64,000 nt of DNA, from NCBI GenBank assembly GCA_016788705.1, contig JAEUSQ010000023.1, positions 1 through 64,000 on the forward strand. Direction: 5' to 3'. Positions 1 to 8,146 of the stretch are shown here, in pieces (the stretch's first letter is position 1; each line of letters starts with the position of its first letter). The notes beneath the pieces are model-generated. The model did not search any database. It was given only the letters and a program-made list of their open reading frames with translations, and was not told the origin of the DNA. A program made the translations under genes and the position numbers. Source of the stretch: Bacteroidetes Order II. bacterium. Its GTDB lineage: Bacteria > Bacteroidota > Rhodothermia > Rhodothermales > UBA2364.

Positions 1-99
1 GCTCAACATATCGGAAAAGGTCTTTAATGCCGGAAAGCGAAGCGGGAACTTGATGCCAAAAACGAATTGACGTATTTTGTCGGAGAAGGATTGCTGCAT
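1..99 (-). CDS. 5' end of an unidentified gene (partial)
   Basis: An ATG at 99 opens a frame that runs off the window edge after 33 codons (MQQSFSDKIRQFVFG...). The encoded start is basic and hydrophobic with alternating aromatic residues. The AT-rich stretch at 130-180 just upstream would suit a promoter. Too little is visible to assign a family, and the gene could be a short spurious frame. Confidence 0.35.
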   Translation of the reverse strand, partial: MQQSFSDKIRQFVFGIKFPLRFPALKTFSDMLS

Positions 100-183
100 C
101 TTGGTAGTTGTTGATTCAACCTAAAACTCCTTTAGATACCATCGCAATCTTTTTTTATTTACTTATTTTTATTTAATTTAGGC

Positions 184-200
184 CATTCCCCAAAGCTGTA
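184..200 (+). repeat. Direct repeat copy 1 (possible IS end)
   Basis: These 17 bases (CATTCCCCAAAGCTGTA) recur at 408-424 with one change. Copy 2 lies 20 bases before the start codon of the transposase remnant, so the repeat may be the terminal sequence of that insertion sequence. In that case copy 1 would be the end of a second or duplicated element. The repeat is seen directly; the IS-end reading is inference. Confidence 0.5.
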
Positions 201-220
201 GGCGGGAGTGGACGGGTTGA

Positions 221-351
221 CACTTCGGCAAGCTCAGTGCATCGCGTGCAAACTTGGAGTTTTGTGTCCGCCTCAGGCGGATTCAGTACTGGTTGACCCG
301 CCTCCACTGCGTTACGGACGGGTGTGCTCCCCTGTCTGCCGGCAGGCAGGG
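221..351. repeat. Cluster of short palindromic repeats
   Basis: Three short repeat-like units lie together in non-coding DNA. CACTTCGGCAAGCTCAGTG is at 221-239. A perfect 7-base arm palindrome around one base is at 267-281 (TCCGCCT-C-AGGCGGA). A 22-base palindrome with a single T/G mismatch is at 330-351 (arms CCCTGTCTGCC and GGCAGGCAGGG). Similar units occur dispersed in many genomes of this group, where they create spurious open frames; frames reading through this block on both strands are such artefacts. Nothing here looks protein-coding. Confidence 0.6.
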
Positions 352-407
352 AAACCCGCCACTGTGCCAAGCGCCAAACCGTTGAGTGCAGTTGGTAATA
401 TATCTGA

Positions 408-424
408 CATTCCCCAAAGTTGTA
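408..424 (+). repeat. Direct repeat copy 2 (possible IS end)
   Basis: CATTCCCCAAAGTTGTA, 16 of 17 bases identical to 184-200 and in the same orientation. It sits immediately upstream of the IS1634-like transposase remnant, where the left end of an insertion sequence would be expected. Confidence 0.5.
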
Positions 425-444
425 TTTTAGCATTTTTTGGGCCT

Positions 445-679
445 ATGGAAACGACAATAACCAGCAAAAATCTTGGTCACTTGGGAATGATGGCCAGCAT
501 GATAGACGAACTCGGCATAGGTAATAGATTCGGCGATTATCCAAGATACCCGCGACCGTCACCTTACGGTGGGCGAGGCCGTTAAAGCTATGATTATCAA
601 TGGTTCAGGTTTAGGTATAAAATTGATTAGAACTCACAAAGGCGTGGTTTCAAAAAATTTCCTCCGACCATGTTTTTAA
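445..679 (+). pseudogene. IS1634-like transposase N-terminal remnant (DUF4277), frameshifted and truncated
   Basis: From the ATG at 445 the frame reads as the start of an IS1634-family transposase: a Lys-Asn-Leu-Gly-His-Leu-Gly stretch followed by Ile-Asp-Glu-Leu-Gly-Ile, as in the DUF4277 domain. Around 535-555 the match leaves this frame and continues in another as RDRHLTVGEAVKAMIINGSG, the second conserved block of the same domain, ending at a stop at 677-679. The remaining roughly 400 residues with the catalytic DDE domain are absent. The gene is therefore frameshifted and truncated and cannot give a working transposase. The family assignment rests on two short motifs in the right order and spacing. 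Confidence 0.7.
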
Positions 680-854
680 ACAAATTAGGTGCCTGATACT
701 TAAATCATTAGTAAATTATTATTTTTTGATTTTTTACCTAAAAAAGATTATCATGCATAAAAAAATAAGATTATTAACCTGATGAGTGAACAGGCAAAAA
801 ATACTATTTCCGAATCGGAGGGGGTGTGGAATGTTAGGTATATATTTCAAAACC

Positions 855-1481
855 TTACGTGTACCTAAAAACCTCTTTTAGTTCTATTTCCCAATTTGGA
901 AAGGCAGAAGAAACCAATACATCCTCTTCAGAATACACCGTCCGAGCCACAAAAACCCCCCGCCGGTTGCGGTCATACACCAGCACATTACGGTATTCCG
1001 GTTGTACCACCCAGTATTCCCGAACACCTACTTCTTCATAAATTGAGAACTTTTCCTTCATCTCGGTACGGGTATTGCCTGGCGACAAAATCTCAATCAC
1101 CAGATCCGGCGCCCCCAAACAACCCCGATCGTCCAGTTTCTCAGGATCGCAAATCACACATAAATCCGGCTGCAATACGGTCATCACTTCCTGATCGCTC
1201 ACGGCCTGCCGCCGAATCCGCTTAGACAGCCGAAAATCCGCCCGAAGCACCAACCGTACATCAAACGGCGCGGTATAAGCGCGGCATGTTGTATTTTTCA
1301 GGTATTGGTAAAAAATACCAGAGAGATTCATGGAAATGCTTTGGTGCATACGGTTGGGCGCGGGTGACATGCGGTACACATAGCCCCGCAACAATTCTAC
1401 CCGCTCCTGAAAAGCCCACTTCAGATAATCGGCATAGGTGTATTGCCGCGAAAGGTCTAAGTCATTAATGTCTGTGAGCAT
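855..1481 (-). CDS. Uma2 family endonuclease-like protein
   Basis: A 208-residue protein with the Uma2 (DUF820) pattern of a PD-(D/E)xK-like nuclease fold: Glu29 in VELLRGYVY, Pro-Asp at 105-106 in the LQPDLCVI strand, the core APDLVIEILSP at 124-134 (Asp126 and Glu130 as likely metal ligands), Lys142/Lys144 and Tyr148 in the following helix, and VREYWVV near 153-159. The length is usual for the family. Uma2 proteins are often multicopy and their biological role is unsettled; nuclease activity is inferred from fold. It is transcribed alone, convergent to nothing obvious, beside the decayed IS region. Confidence 0.85.
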   Translation of the reverse strand: MLTDINDLDLSRQYTYADYLKWAFQERVELLRGYVYRMSPAPNRMHQSISMNLSGIFYQYLKNTTCRAYTAPFDVRLVLRADFRLSKRIRRQAVSDQEVMTVLQPDLCVICDPEKLDDRGCLGAPDLVIEILSPGNTRTEMKEKFSIYEEVGVREYWVVQPEYRNVLVYDRNRRGVFVARTVYSEEDVLVSSAFPNWEIELKEVFRYT

Positions 1482-1500
1482 CTATTTGATATTTAAATCT

Positions 1501-2139
1501 TTAGGTACATTCTAACAACAATTGTTCTACCGATTTTTTCAGGGAATTTAAGGGAGTATATCCTCGGGCGAGTACATACCCATTGGGTCCATCAATCCAT
1601 ACGACGGTAGGAAACCCATAAATGCCCATCTTCTTTACGGTTTCAAATTCGGCCTGTGTTTGTTGTAATACCGTTTCTTCTTGCATTTGGTTCACAAACT
1701 CATCTCCCATCAAACCCATCGTCTCTGCGAGGGAAACATACATTTCCCACTTGTCCGGATGTCTGCCATCGAAATAAACAGCCCGTTGAAGCGCGTGTGT
1801 AAACGGGACAATTTTAGAAGCCTCAAGGGCTTTAAGGGTCGTTAAGGCCAATCCTGGTTTTAATGAGTTTAGTTGCATATCGCCACCTCCCATCATGTCC
1901 TTCAGAAATGCCTCGCCGAACAAAACCCCCGTCACCTCCTCCACTTGCCGATAAGCGGTTTTAATAAAAGGTGCTTTTTCATTGATGGTACCCACACGAT
2001 CGCCTAAAATCATACCGCCGGAAAGAACGTCAAAATCCACACGGCCCTGATAAGCCACAAACAAGGCTTGCATTACAGGCGAAAACCCATAACACCATCC
2101 ACACAAGGCATCATAGACGTACAATATTTTGGGACGCAT
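1501..2139 (-). CDS. DsbA family oxidoreductase (FrnE-like)
   Basis: Thioredoxin-fold thiol oxidoreductase of the DsbA/FrnE type. The CGWC active site lies at residues 13-16 counting from the ATG at 2139, in the first beta strand/helix junction (YVYDALCGWCYGF), and the cis-proline loop is visible near the C terminus as GFPTVVW. About 212 residues, normal for the family. There is no signal peptide, so it is probably cytoplasmic like FrnE. An in-frame ATG at 2178 would add 13 residues; the later start fits homologous N termini better. It is divergent from the MFS pump at 2290. Confidence 0.85.
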   Translation of the reverse strand: MRPKILYVYDALCGWCYGFSPVMQALFVAYQGRVDFDVLSGGMILGDRVGTINEKAPFIKTAYRQVEEVTGVLFGEAFLKDMMGGGDMQLNSLKPGLALTTLKALEASKIVPFTHALQRAVYFDGRHPDKWEMYVSLAETMGLMGDEFVNQMQEETVLQQTQAEFETVKKMGIYGFPTVVWIDGPNGYVLARGYTPLNSLKKSVEQLLLECT

Positions 2140-2289
2140 CTGGAAACGTACTTGGTTATAAATGGATTTTCCAAACATTCACCAGTCATTTTCTGGTTTG
2201 TTCCGAGCCGCAAAACGAACAGAACTGAACTTCAAACATAAACCCCTATTCCGTTTGTATCTTAACGGCTTCACCAAAACAATATACGA

Positions 2290-3909
2290 ATGCTTGCTTC
2301 AACCGATACCTCCACTCCCGATAAAGGACTGGCATACAAATGGAAGGTACTTTGGTCGGTGATTTTTGGCCTATTTCTGGTTATCTTAGATCAAACCGTC
2401 GTCAATGTTGCTTTCCCTACCTTGCGTAATGAATTTAATGCCCCACTGGAAGACACACAATGGGTGCTGAGCATTTATGTCATGGCGATGGGAATTAGTA
2501 CGCCCTTGGCTGGTTTTTTGGGGGATCGTTATGGTATGAAGCGGATCTACATTTGGGGCATCGCCTTGTTTGTCATCAGTTCGTTGCTCTGCGGGTTATC
2601 CGACTCACTGCCTCTATTAATTGCCGCACGCGCCTTACAAGGCATTGGGGGTGGCTTGGCCCTACCATTAGGATCTGCGCAACTCTTTCGCGCATTCCCA
2701 CCACACGAACAAGGCTTGGCCCTTGGCCTGTTTGGTATTGCCCTAACCATGGCCCCCGCTTTAGGCCCTATCGTGGGCGGTTGGTTGGTGACGCACGACC
2801 TGTGGCGCTGGATATTCTACCTAAATGTGCCGATTGGCATTCTGGGGGTTGTGATTGCCTCGCGATGGCTTAAAGAAACCATACAGGAAAATGCTCCCAA
2901 ATTAAGTATTCCCAGCCTTATTGCCTCGACGATTGGTTTTGGTGCGCTTTTATATGCCGCTTCCATTGCTGCCGATAAAGGCTGGGCCTCCACGACGGTA
3001 CTGACGTGGCTTTTACTGGGTTTTGCAGGGCTTGGAGCGCTTTCCTATATCGAACTTAAAGTTTCACGAGAACCTTTATTGGATTTGCGCCTCTTTAAAA
3101 ATCCAATCTTCTTACGAGCAACCATTATCGGCTACGTCGCAACAGTTGCACTCTTCGGTGCAGAATTCTTGATGCCAATCTATTTACAGGCCCTACGTGG
3201 GTACTCTGCATTGGATACTGGTATTTATCTGCTCCCGCTTGCCTTGACTGCTGGCCTGGTGACCGCCATTTCTGGACGCATTTATGACTACATAGGCCCC
3301 CGTCCACTGATTGTCGTCGGATATGGCATCATCATGCTTAATACTTGGCATCTGTCCCATATTCAGGTTGATACAACCATTCAGCACATCATGTGGCTCT
3401 TGGCCGAACGAGGGATTGGTATTGGTCTTACCGTACAAGCAACGTTTACTGCCGCACTCGGGGTTGCGCCCTTAGAAAAAGTCTCGCGAGCATCTTCACT
3501 TATCAATGCTTCCCGAAATGCCATACAAGCCATTGCCGTGGCAATTCTTGCCACCATTCTTGTTAGTGCTGTATCTCCTAAAGTGAAGAACATCCAAGAC
3601 CAACTCATGCATGGTTCACCGTCGGCACAACAGGATGAGACCTTTAAAGGCGGTGTTTGTACCGAAATGCCTGCTGCGGGGAGCTTTGATGACCCCTTTG
3701 CCAACCCATTCGCCTCTGGATTGGGTAAAAAAATGCGTGACCTCCGAAAACAAGCCTGTACCGAAAACCTGCAAGGGCTTAGTGATGCCTACCGTATGAC
3801 CTTCTATTTCTCCATTTTAGCCTTTATGCTCGGGTTTTTGCTGCCCGGATGGCCTGGAAAATGGACCGGACGGGATGGCATTCGCCCACCTACAGCCGCT
3901 TCACATTAG
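2290..3909 (+). CDS. DHA2-family MFS transporter (EmrB/QacA type)
   Basis: A 539-residue integral membrane drug:H+ antiporter-like protein with about 14 hydrophobic segments, the layout of the DHA2 family. The first helix carries LDQTVVNVAFPTL, the signature of EmrB/QacA relatives, and helix 2-3 carries the MFS motif A-like GDRYGMKRIY. A polar loop near residues 440-500 precedes the last helix. The substrate cannot be read from sequence. There is no partner EmrA-type membrane-fusion gene next to it. An 18-base gap separates it from the GlmU-like gene, so the two may be cotranscribed. A TATCTT motif at 2258 lies 30 bases upstream, but no TTG is at the right distance. Confidence 0.88.
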   Translation: MLASTDTSTPDKGLAYKWKVLWSVIFGLFLVILDQTVVNVAFPTLRNEFNAPLEDTQWVLSIYVMAMGISTPLAGFLGDRYGMKRIYIWGIALFVISSLLCGLSDSLPLLIAARALQGIGGGLALPLGSAQLFRAFPPHEQGLALGLFGIALTMAPALGPIVGGWLVTHDLWRWIFYLNVPIGILGVVIASRWLKETIQENAPKLSIPSLIASTIGFGALLYAASIAADKGWASTTVLTWLLLGFAGLGALSYIELKVSREPLLDLRLFKNPIFLRATIIGYVATVALFGAEFLMPIYLQALRGYSALDTGIYLLPLALTAGLVTAISGRIYDYIGPRPLIVVGYGIIMLNTWHLSHIQVDTTIQHIMWLLAERGIGIGLTVQATFTAALGVAPLEKVSRASSLINASRNAIQAIAVAILATILVSAVSPKVKNIQDQLMHGSPSAQQDETFKGGVCTEMPAAGSFDDPFANPFASGLGKKMRDLRKQACTENLQGLSDAYRMTFYFSILAFMLGFLLPGWPGKWTGRDGIRPPTAASH

Positions 3910-3927
3910 ACTTTACCCAATCCCATC

Positions 3928-5184
3928 ATGTACCTTTGTTTGTTTGAAGATGCTTTTTCGGATCATCTTCGCCCCGTATCCGAGACCCGTGCCGTGTATG
4001 ACATCCGCTTAGGAAGCAGTACGTTGGCACAATACCTTCGCCGCCAATTTCCAGACCTGCATCCTGCCCTTCAGGTGCGACCCTACCTTGCGGGTACCAT
4101 GACCGACTCCTATCCCGGTGTACCCGTAAACGAACCCCTTTTAGCGGGAACGTTATTTCTAAATGGACGCATTTCGTTCTTACCAGCCGAGGTGATCCAA
4201 CGTCTCCGGAAAGCAGCCCAGCATGGAGAACCCAAACGGATTTTTATGCAGGATGGATTTGTGGTGGCCGCTTGGTTGCCTAATCCCTCCGATGTGGCTT
4301 TAGACCAAAATGCCCTAACGCCTTCGGCATTTCGTGACGCTCCTTTAGAAGCCGTGGAAGGGGTACATTTCCTAAATCGGCTGTGGCATCTATTGGTAGA
4401 ATTGCCTGAATTTATTACAAGAGGGTTTGTGCAAGCGGGTAATTTTGGCAAGATTCACCCAGCAGCCATATTGGTAGAGCCCGACCATATCTTTGTTGCC
4501 GAAGGGGCCAAAGTACATGCAGGAGCCATTCTTGCAGCAGATACCGGACCGATATTTTTAGACCGTGGAGCCGAGGTGTGCGAAGGTGCAGTCGTTAAAG
4601 GCCCGTGCTATGTCGGACAACACTCCAGAATTAACATGACAGCGCGGATAGACACCACCGCAATAGGGCCGGGCTGTAAAATTGGCGGCGAAGTTCATGC
4701 CGCAACGTTCCAAGCAAATTCCAACAAGGCACACGACGGATATGTTGGTAACAGTTATATCGGACAATGGTGTAACATTGGTGCAGATTCTAATACATCT
4801 AACCTAAAAAACGACTACGGAAACATCCGGTTATACAATATCGCCCTACAGCGGTATGAACTTTCTGGACAACAATTTCTCGGAACCATCATGGGCGACC
4901 ATACCAAATGTGGCATCAACACGATGTTCAATACAGGCACCGTGATTGGTACATGCTGCAACCTGTATGGTGGTGGGTATCAGCGAAATTACGTCTCTTC
5001 GTTTTCTTGGGGTAGCCCTGCCGAGATGTATATGCCTTATAAACTTGAAAAAGCCTTGCGTGTGGCAGAGGCGGTTTTTGCCCGCCGAAACAAACGAATG
5101 TCTCCTGCCGACCTACACATGCTGCAAACCATCTATCGGATGTACCACGACCTGGCAGCCGATGAAGACCAAGGCCAAAATTGA
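3928..5184 (+). CDS. GlmU family protein (degenerate nucleotidyltransferase plus left-handed beta helix)
   Basis: A 418-residue protein like the putative sugar nucleotidyltransferases of Bacteroidota annotated as GlmU family. The N-terminal part begins with FEDAFSDHLRPVSETRAVYDIR and resembles a nucleotidyltransferase domain, but I do not find the GxGTRM nucleotide-binding loop, so this half looks degenerate. Residues of about 165-390 carry isoleucine/valine/glycine-rich hexapeptide repeats of a left-handed beta helix, as in acyltransferases (for example GNSYIGQWCNIGADSNTS). A role in cell-envelope sugar metabolism is likely by family, but the exact reaction is unknown. It follows the MFS gene by 18 bases. 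Confidence 0.75.
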   Translation: MYLCLFEDAFSDHLRPVSETRAVYDIRLGSSTLAQYLRRQFPDLHPALQVRPYLAGTMTDSYPGVPVNEPLLAGTLFLNGRISFLPAEVIQRLRKAAQHGEPKRIFMQDGFVVAAWLPNPSDVALDQNALTPSAFRDAPLEAVEGVHFLNRLWHLLVELPEFITRGFVQAGNFGKIHPAAILVEPDHIFVAEGAKVHAGAILAADTGPIFLDRGAEVCEGAVVKGPCYVGQHSRINMTARIDTTAIGPGCKIGGEVHAATFQANSNKAHDGYVGNSYIGQWCNIGADSNTSNLKNDYGNIRLYNIALQRYELSGQQFLGTIMGDHTKCGINTMFNTGTVIGTCCNLYGGGYQRNYVSSFSWGSPAEMYMPYKLEKALRVAEAVFARRNKRMSPADLHMLQTIYRMYHDLAADEDQGQN

Positions 5185-5361
5185 AGATGCATTTTTGCCA
5201 AATAGGACTATCATGAAAGTCTATCATGTCATCCTTTATTTTTTAGTCAGGGGTCAGGTTAAAAAATGTATCCTTGAGCCTAAAACGGCATCGTCCTCAA
5301 CTTTGCGTGGACCAAGCATTCCTAATTAAACTTTTCCTGCAAACAAAAAGGGCAGAAGCCA

Positions 5362-5383
5362 AAAAGGGCAACCTTGCCCTTTT
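5362..5383. terminator. Bidirectional terminator between convergent genes
   Basis: A perfect inverted repeat with ten-base arms (AAAAGGGCAA / TTGCCCTTTT) and a two-base centre lies between the GlmU-like gene (+) and the barrel gene (-). The arms give a U-run on either strand, so it can end both transcripts. Confidence 0.8.
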
Positions 5384-5424
5384 CGATAACGTTTGGTAAA
5401 AGAGAGTATCCGTTTTCCAAGGGG

Positions 5425-6636
5425 TTACCAAGTACCCAGCACAAGTTGAATCAAATGGCTATAACGCGGCACCAAGCCCGAAAGACGTCCTGTTTCGATA
5501 CCATAATAAGCATAGTCTAAGGTCATACCGCCCAGATCCAATCCGCCTCCAAACGACGCATATCCTTGCCCAAAGCCACCCCGAACTTGCAAAAAGCCCA
5601 GCAACCGGACTTCCGCCCCAAAATACAGCTTCGATCCAAACGACTGTTGTACCATTGGAGACTGATACCCTTCCACATCTATGGCCGTAGAAACGCCCAA
5701 CACCTTTGAAAAATTCCGGACATATCCTATTCCTAAACGGTAAGAGAGGCCAGAAGGACGGAGCGTGGCTTGCGCTATATTGCGGTTGAGTTCTGCGGCC
5801 TCTTCGTCTCCCTGTACCAATTTGGCATCCGCACTGCTAAAGTCAGACAAGTCGCCCGAAACAACATCATATACCGTAGCACCAACCCTAAGCCCCTGAA
5901 TACGCTTAGGACGATATAACAAGCCGACATCTGCCGATAGCCCGCCTGCCGATAACGCATAAATGGGTTCATTGCTGGTAAAACCATCCAGCGATTTATC
6001 TTTAACCACCACCTGACGATAGGTGTATTTGGCATTGGCGCCTACGGAAAATTCAGGCGAAACGTCTATACTCGCTCCACCAATCCCTATTAAGTCCCCC
6101 TGTACAAGCAAGTTAACCTGTGGTACTCCGGCCCCCCCATCTGTAACCTGAACCAACCCTTTACCATCCGAGAAAATACCCATATTTAAGGCCGCTTTTT
6201 CCCCTAAACGGATTGCAAAGGCAGGCAAATACAGGTTGGATTCTGAATAGATGCCCCCATTTCGACGGAAGAGATCCAAGGCATCGTCATAAAGTGCTTC
6301 TTGCTCTTGATCCGAAAGCGTTTCGATTCCTTGGTCAATGGCTGGCTCAATCCGGTCTTTGTAGAAGGCGGCTATGTCTATCGTATTAATACCCGTTCCG
6401 GCCTTTAATCCCAAAATGGTAAAGCGCATCGCCTTTTTACCTAAGGCTTCGCGACCACCAGCCGGATTATAGAAAAAGGCGCTCTCCCGTTTAGGAAGGG
6501 CCACCCCCGCCCCACCCATCCCCAGATAGGCGGGCGATGCAACAAAAGAACGGGTATTTTGGGTAAAATTTTGTGCAAATAGATCATTGGTTGGCACAAA
6601 CAAACAAAACAAGGCCAACAAATATGTTTTTTTCAT
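5425..6636 (-). CDS. Outer-membrane beta-barrel protein, PorV/TraF-like
   Basis: About 403 residues from the ATG at 6636. The signal peptide MKKTYLLALFCLFVPTNDLF ends at Ala21, giving Gln22 as first mature residue. The mature start PAYLGMGGAGVALPKRESAF with a following YNPAG is the N-terminal signature of outer-membrane proteins in the PorV/UPF0164/TraF-like group, and the rest shows alternating polar/hydrophobic barrel strands to a C-terminal aromatic-rich strand. A longer TTG-initiated frame upstream would destroy the signal peptide. It follows the lipoprotein gene by 124 bases on the same strand. The family is clear at the level of an outer-membrane barrel; transport or T9SS function is not established. 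Confidence 0.75.
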   Translation of the reverse strand: MKKTYLLALFCLFVPTNDLFAQNFTQNTRSFVASPAYLGMGGAGVALPKRESAFFYNPAGGREALGKKAMRFTILGLKAGTGINTIDIAAFYKDRIEPAIDQGIETLSDQEQEALYDDALDLFRRNGGIYSESNLYLPAFAIRLGEKAALNMGIFSDGKGLVQVTDGGAGVPQVNLLVQGDLIGIGGASIDVSPEFSVGANAKYTYRQVVVKDKSLDGFTSNEPIYALSAGGLSADVGLLYRPKRIQGLRVGATVYDVVSGDLSDFSSADAKLVQGDEEAAELNRNIAQATLRPSGLSYRLGIGYVRNFSKVLGVSTAIDVEGYQSPMVQQSFGSKLYFGAEVRLLGFLQVRGGFGQGYASFGGGLDLGGMTLDYAYYGIETGRLSGLVPRYSHLIQLVLGTW

Positions 6637-6760
6637 GAGTATAGAGGATTTACATCCATTTAGCATACTTATAGCAATGGATAGAGTAGAGGAAATCACG
6701 AGACTTTTATGGAACCGGAACAGTACATGATGGCTGTACATCGCAGTAAAGACCAGATGT

Positions 6761-7702
6761 CTATGGCTGACAAGCAATATTCGATTGCAAAGCCTTATTC
6801 AGCGCATTATAACCATCTCTTGCAAGGGCAGAAAGCTCAGTGGACGTCGTAGAATTTAATAGGACAGAGCGGGTTTCTAATAGAAAAACAGCCATATCTA
6901 AACTATTCATAGATTTTTGGGTCTCGGCAAAAATCTTCTGACACCGCTCCTGTGCATTGGGACCTGTGCCATCATTGGTACAATACCCCAAGTACGTAAC
7001 ATTGGCTTTAGTACTGAAATTATACCAGATAGCACCATTTTGTTCAGCGAATTTTTTCATCTTATTAAATTCCTGAACCGTCACAACCAAACTATACAGC
7101 AAAAGGGCTTGTTCAATATTTGCTACTTTTTTACTCTTAAGTGCCGCAAGCAATGAAGCCTGCGCCATACGTGGATTGATATTGACAAATATGGGCGAGA
7201 GAATCACCTCCAAAACGCCAAAAAGGTCCTCTTTGGAAAGCTTCTGACTACTCAGGTAGCCATTCAAATCAAAGGGCGTCTTGCCGCCCCCCGGCTTATC
7301 GCTACAAAACTCCGCGATACGTAACTTCGAAAGTGGCAATCCACCAGTAAAGCTACCTCCCGGATCACCCGTACTCAGATAATCGGCCAGATTGCGTAAG
7401 TCAAAAACGTCTATATCTGCCGCGAGCAAGACGGCATTGGCGTGTTGTACACGGATTTCCCCGTTATCTGGTGCCAAAGACTGTGCTTTTTCCAATACTT
7501 TCTGTGCCTCCGCAGGAGTACCTTCCGCAATCAACTGTACTCCATCCGCCAAGAGTTTTTGCGGATCTTCGCTTTTTAAAATTTGCTCAACCTTTTCTTC
7601 TACGGTGATTTTACCCGAAAACAGGTTGTATTGGTCGCACCCGGATATGGTAAAGATTAAGGCGAACAACCAAATGACGTGGAAAGCAACTTTGTAAAAC
7701 AT
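6761..7702 (-). CDS. Lipoprotein with TPR-like helical repeats
   Basis: A 313-residue lipoprotein. The ATG at 7702 starts a hydrophobic leader ending in the lipobox ISGC (Cys22). Residues of about 45-95 read as a tetratricopeptide-like helix pair (AEGTPAEAQKVLEKAQSLAP), and the rest is helical without a recognised domain. The protein would be membrane-anchored in the envelope. It is the first gene of a likely pair with the outer-membrane barrel downstream, which suggests a shared envelope function. A TTG at 7711 is a possible but less likely start. Confidence 0.7.
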   Translation of the reverse strand: MFYKVAFHVIWLFALIFTISGCDQYNLFSGKITVEEKVEQILKSEDPQKLLADGVQLIAEGTPAEAQKVLEKAQSLAPDNGEIRVQHANAVLLAADIDVFDLRNLADYLSTGDPGGSFTGGLPLSKLRIAEFCSDKPGGGKTPFDLNGYLSSQKLSKEDLFGVLEVILSPIFVNINPRMAQASLLAALKSKKVANIEQALLLYSLVVTVQEFNKMKKFAEQNGAIWYNFSTKANVTYLGYCTNDGTGPNAQERCQKIFAETQKSMNSLDMAVFLLETRSVLLNSTTSTELSALARDGYNALNKALQSNIACQP

Positions 7703-7792
7703 AGCAGACAAATGTTTTAATTAAAAATATTTAGTATATATACAAAATCACATAAACCTATTTAAGATAAGTTTGCTCATGTAATTTCAGTA

Positions 7793-7933
7793 CTAAAAGG
7801 TGGTGTATTGAGGTGCTAAAGCCTTAGAGGGAGGGTAATGGCTTTTCCAGCCGCCTTCAAGATGTGTTTGAGGCAACAAAATGAATATACCACTTTCTTG
7901 GTCAACCTGAACAGCATCAAAGCATTCTAACAT
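7793..7933 (-). CDS. Possible small protein (46 residues)
   Basis: An ATG at 7933 is preceded by AAGGA seven to eight bases upstream, a Shine-Dalgarno-like match that is unusual for this window. The frame encodes 46 residues beginning MLECFDAVQVDQESGIFILL, with a predicted hydrophobic patch then a Pro/Tyr-rich tail. It lies in a region otherwise without genes. No family is recognised and the frame may be chance. Confidence 0.3.
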   Translation of the reverse strand: MLECFDAVQVDQESGIFILLPQTHLEGGWKSHYPPSKALAPQYTTF

Positions 7934-8103
7934 AAAATTATCCTTGTTTCATTTTCGATAATTACACGATTCTTATACCACGCTGTTGGTACACGCTTGG
8001 ATCAACAGCCATCACTTCTAATCCTAATTTTATCTTTTTAAAAATTTAAACAAATATTCACTCCTTCGATTGCCATGACCCAAATAATGTATTAAATTAG
8101 AAT

Positions 8104-8117
8104 TGTAAGCGCTTACA
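8104..8117 (+). promoter_or_regulatory. LacI-type operator and promoter of the amylase gene
   Basis: TGTAAGCGCTTACA is a perfect 14-base palindrome with the AAGCGCTT core typical of LacI-family operators (MalR/CcpA-like sites). The TTG at 8103-8105 lies on its left edge, and 20 bases further on is GACATTTA (8126-8133), a weak match to the Bacteroidota -7 box. Bound repressor would cover the -33 element. The start codon is at 8147, giving a very short leader. No LacI-family gene is in the window. Confidence 0.75.
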
Positions 8118-8146
8118 CTTTCCTTGACATTTAGTTTTTCACATAG

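Larger units (their letters stand above)
7703..8146. other. Intergenic region with a possible small gene and the amylase promoter
   Basis: 444 bases between divergent genes. It holds a possible 46-codon minus-strand gene (7793-7933) and, at its right end, the palindromic operator and promoter of the amylase gene. The AT-rich middle (7990-8100) shows no other structure I can support. Confidence 0.6.

Noticed and set aside
173-585. Overlapping open frames on both strands in the first 0.6 kb
   Set aside because: They run through palindromic repeats and the transposase remnant, change character at the repeat borders and have no protein-like features.
680-854. Short frames after the transposase remnant (for example one starting at the ATG near 782)
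   Set aside because: Only about 24 codons, AT-rich and without a ribosome site.
5246-5258. Tandem GTCAGG-G-GTCAGG and following sequence as a REP/RAYT remnant
   Set aside because: The unit is too short and single; no transposase or inverted structure is present.
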